Source of the DNA: Didymodactylos carnosus
Taxonomy: Eukaryota; Rotifera; Eurotatoria; Philodinida; Philodinidae
DNA length: 23,434 bases
Reading direction: 5' to 3'
NCBI GenBank assembly: GCA_905250885.1
Contig: CAJNOQ010002618.1
Span: 1-23,434, forward strand
The position numbers were made by a program, and so were the translations under genes. Under the pieces are notes generated by a model that did no database searches, had not been told where the DNA came from, and worked only from the letters and a program-made list of their open reading frames with translations. Below are positions 22,548 through 23,434 of the stretch, piece after piece. Each line of letters opens with the position of its first letter. The first letter of the stretch is position 1.

Positions 22548-22892
22548 ATGTCTATGCAATTAGTACAAGTAACTTTTCCTACAGAAAATATACGTCAGCA
22601 ACTTTCGTCTGTAAAAGCTTATCTTGAAGAAGATTATCTTGGTGAAGGGACGTTGTGTATAGCCGAAAGGTAAAATTCATTGATATAATGTCAGTTTTTG
22701 TTTCCATATTCAAAAACTTTATGTTTCTTTATAGTCAATTAGTATGGGCCAAACCTTCCGGTGATGGTTTCTCAATTGAGTATCCATCATTGACAATGCA
22801 TGGCATTGTTTCATACGATCCAAAATATCCAAACGAACATCTAGTTGTTATGGTTGAAAAACCCAAAGATGATGAAGTAATAACAAATAATC
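22548..22892 (+). CDS. CLNS1A: CLNS1A (pICln, methylosome subunit), 5' part only
   Basis: pICln is the cytosolic assembly chaperone that presents Sm proteins to the PRMT5 methylosome and holds them before SMN-dependent snRNP assembly. Exon 1 (22548-22669) and exon 2 (22735-22892) join in phase 2 and encode 93 residues, the first half of the PH-like domain. The block GEGTLCIAESQLVWAK (32-47) followed by GFSIEYPSLTMHG (52-64) and EHLVVMVEKP matches the human order GTLYIAES ... GFSLEYPTISLHA ... EHLYVMV. Exon 2 ends in phase 1 at a good donor (GTAAGT). The rest of the domain and the acidic C-terminus (human protein 237 aa) are not found in the remaining 540 nt, so the next intron is long or the gene is interrupted. 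Confidence 0.88.
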
Positions 22893-23434
22893 GTAAGTGA
22901 TATGATTGTTGATGTTGGTGTTAAGGGGGGGTCCCCCCTTTTAGATTTTCCGCTAGCGTTCCCAGTTTGTAGAGGATACTTCGAAGTATATGTTCTGAAG
23001 TTTTCTCAGCTTACTTACATTATTTAGCTGAGAAAAAAATTAATTACTTAAAAAAATGTTGTTAAATTTTTGAGCACGGGGTTATTATTACAAAATTTTC
23101 TGTCTATTCTCCATTCATCATGAAAACTTAGTTCTTGCCTAGATCGATGGAGAAATGTGTGGAGAATATTTACGACGAGAAAATATGTCAAAATTTTTGT
23201 TCTTTCCTTCCGGTTATTGACTAATTAGTACTAATTAACGTTAATTTAGCCCACTCTACAAGTATAAAGTCTTATTTGTAAAACAGCAGCGCAACAAAAG
23301 AATTCAAGCAATACCTCATCTGACAGAGAATTTCACGGGCTACAATATAGTCTACCTTAAAAATTTTAGAATTCATTTTTGGTCGCTCGGTAAGTCTGAT
23401 AAGTCCAAAATTTAACAATATTGTTTTAAATAAT
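22893..23434 (+). other. CLNS1A intron 2, continuing past the window
   Basis: At least 540 nt follow a clean GTAAGT donor without a recognisable pICln exon. The segment holds the G/C palindrome at 22923-22940 and a stem formed by TTTCTCAGCT (about 23003) and AGCTGAGAAA (about 23027). A plus-strand open stretch (about 23240-23414) and an acceptor-like site before 23286 were examined, but the encoded residues do not match pICln. Confidence 0.5.
22923..22940. repeat. G-run/C-run palindrome
   Basis: AAGGGGGGGTCCCCCCTT is palindromic apart from its central pair (8-bp arms). It is the most GC-rich short tract in an otherwise AT-rich window and lies 30 nt into the CLNS1A intron. It could be the tip of an inserted element or a hairpin; no partner end is visible within the window. 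Confidence 0.6.

Noticed and set aside
23240-23414. Plus-strand open stretch with an acceptor before 23286 and a GTAAGT donor at 23390
   Set aside because: It was tested as the next CLNS1A exon, but the residues do not resemble the pICln domain, and the frame required by the phase-1 donor meets a stop at about 23360.
1-23434. CRISPR arrays, bacterial operons, rRNA or tRNA genes
   Set aside because: No regularly spaced repeats, no ribosome-binding sites and no cloverleaf-like or rRNA-like sequence were seen by eye. Spliceosomal introns throughout mark the window as eukaryotic. A covariance-model scan was not possible.

Overview
This is a gene-dense, strongly AT-rich animal (metazoan) nuclear window with very short introns, mostly 50-70 nt and GT-AG. 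I recognise four protein-coding genes by their conserved blocks: BAG6 on the minus strand, then CCDC138, CEP290 and CLNS1A (pICln) head to tail on the plus strand. Compact introns, AT-rich codon use, animal cilium/centrosome genes and splice-acceptor-like sequence next to every start codon fit a bdelloid rotifer (Adineta/Rotaria/Philodina type) best. That placement is an inference; no species-diagnostic sequence was seen.

Layout. Positions 24-429 hold three successive plus-strand open stretches in three frames with no room for introns between them; this may be the decayed or frameshifted 3' end of a gene. Positions 839-6721 (minus) hold a complete BAG6 model of 22 exons and 1,440 aa. Positions 6722-10262 are about 3.5 kb without a recognisable gene; they contain a probable hAT-type MITE (7926-8267, 8-bp target duplication) and a patch of alternating purine-pyrimidine DNA (8493-8577). 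Positions 10263-12158 (plus) hold CCDC138 (3 exons, 587 aa). Positions 12501-22109 (plus) hold CEP290 (39 exons, 2,016 aa); its one long intron (17845-18896) carries a large foldback with arms of about 150 bp. Positions 22548-22892 (plus) hold the first two exons of CLNS1A, which runs into a long intron and off the right edge.

Function. CCDC138 and CEP290 are both centrosome / centriolar-satellite / cilium proteins and lie only 342 bp apart in the same orientation. CLNS1A (snRNP assembly chaperone) follows 438 bp after CEP290. BAG6 is a ubiquitin-like-domain chaperone for exposed hydrophobic and tail-anchored proteins. All exon chains were joined by hand by matching GT-AG sites and reading phase. 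Every complete gene gives an uninterrupted frame of the right modulus, but individual junctions remain predictions.
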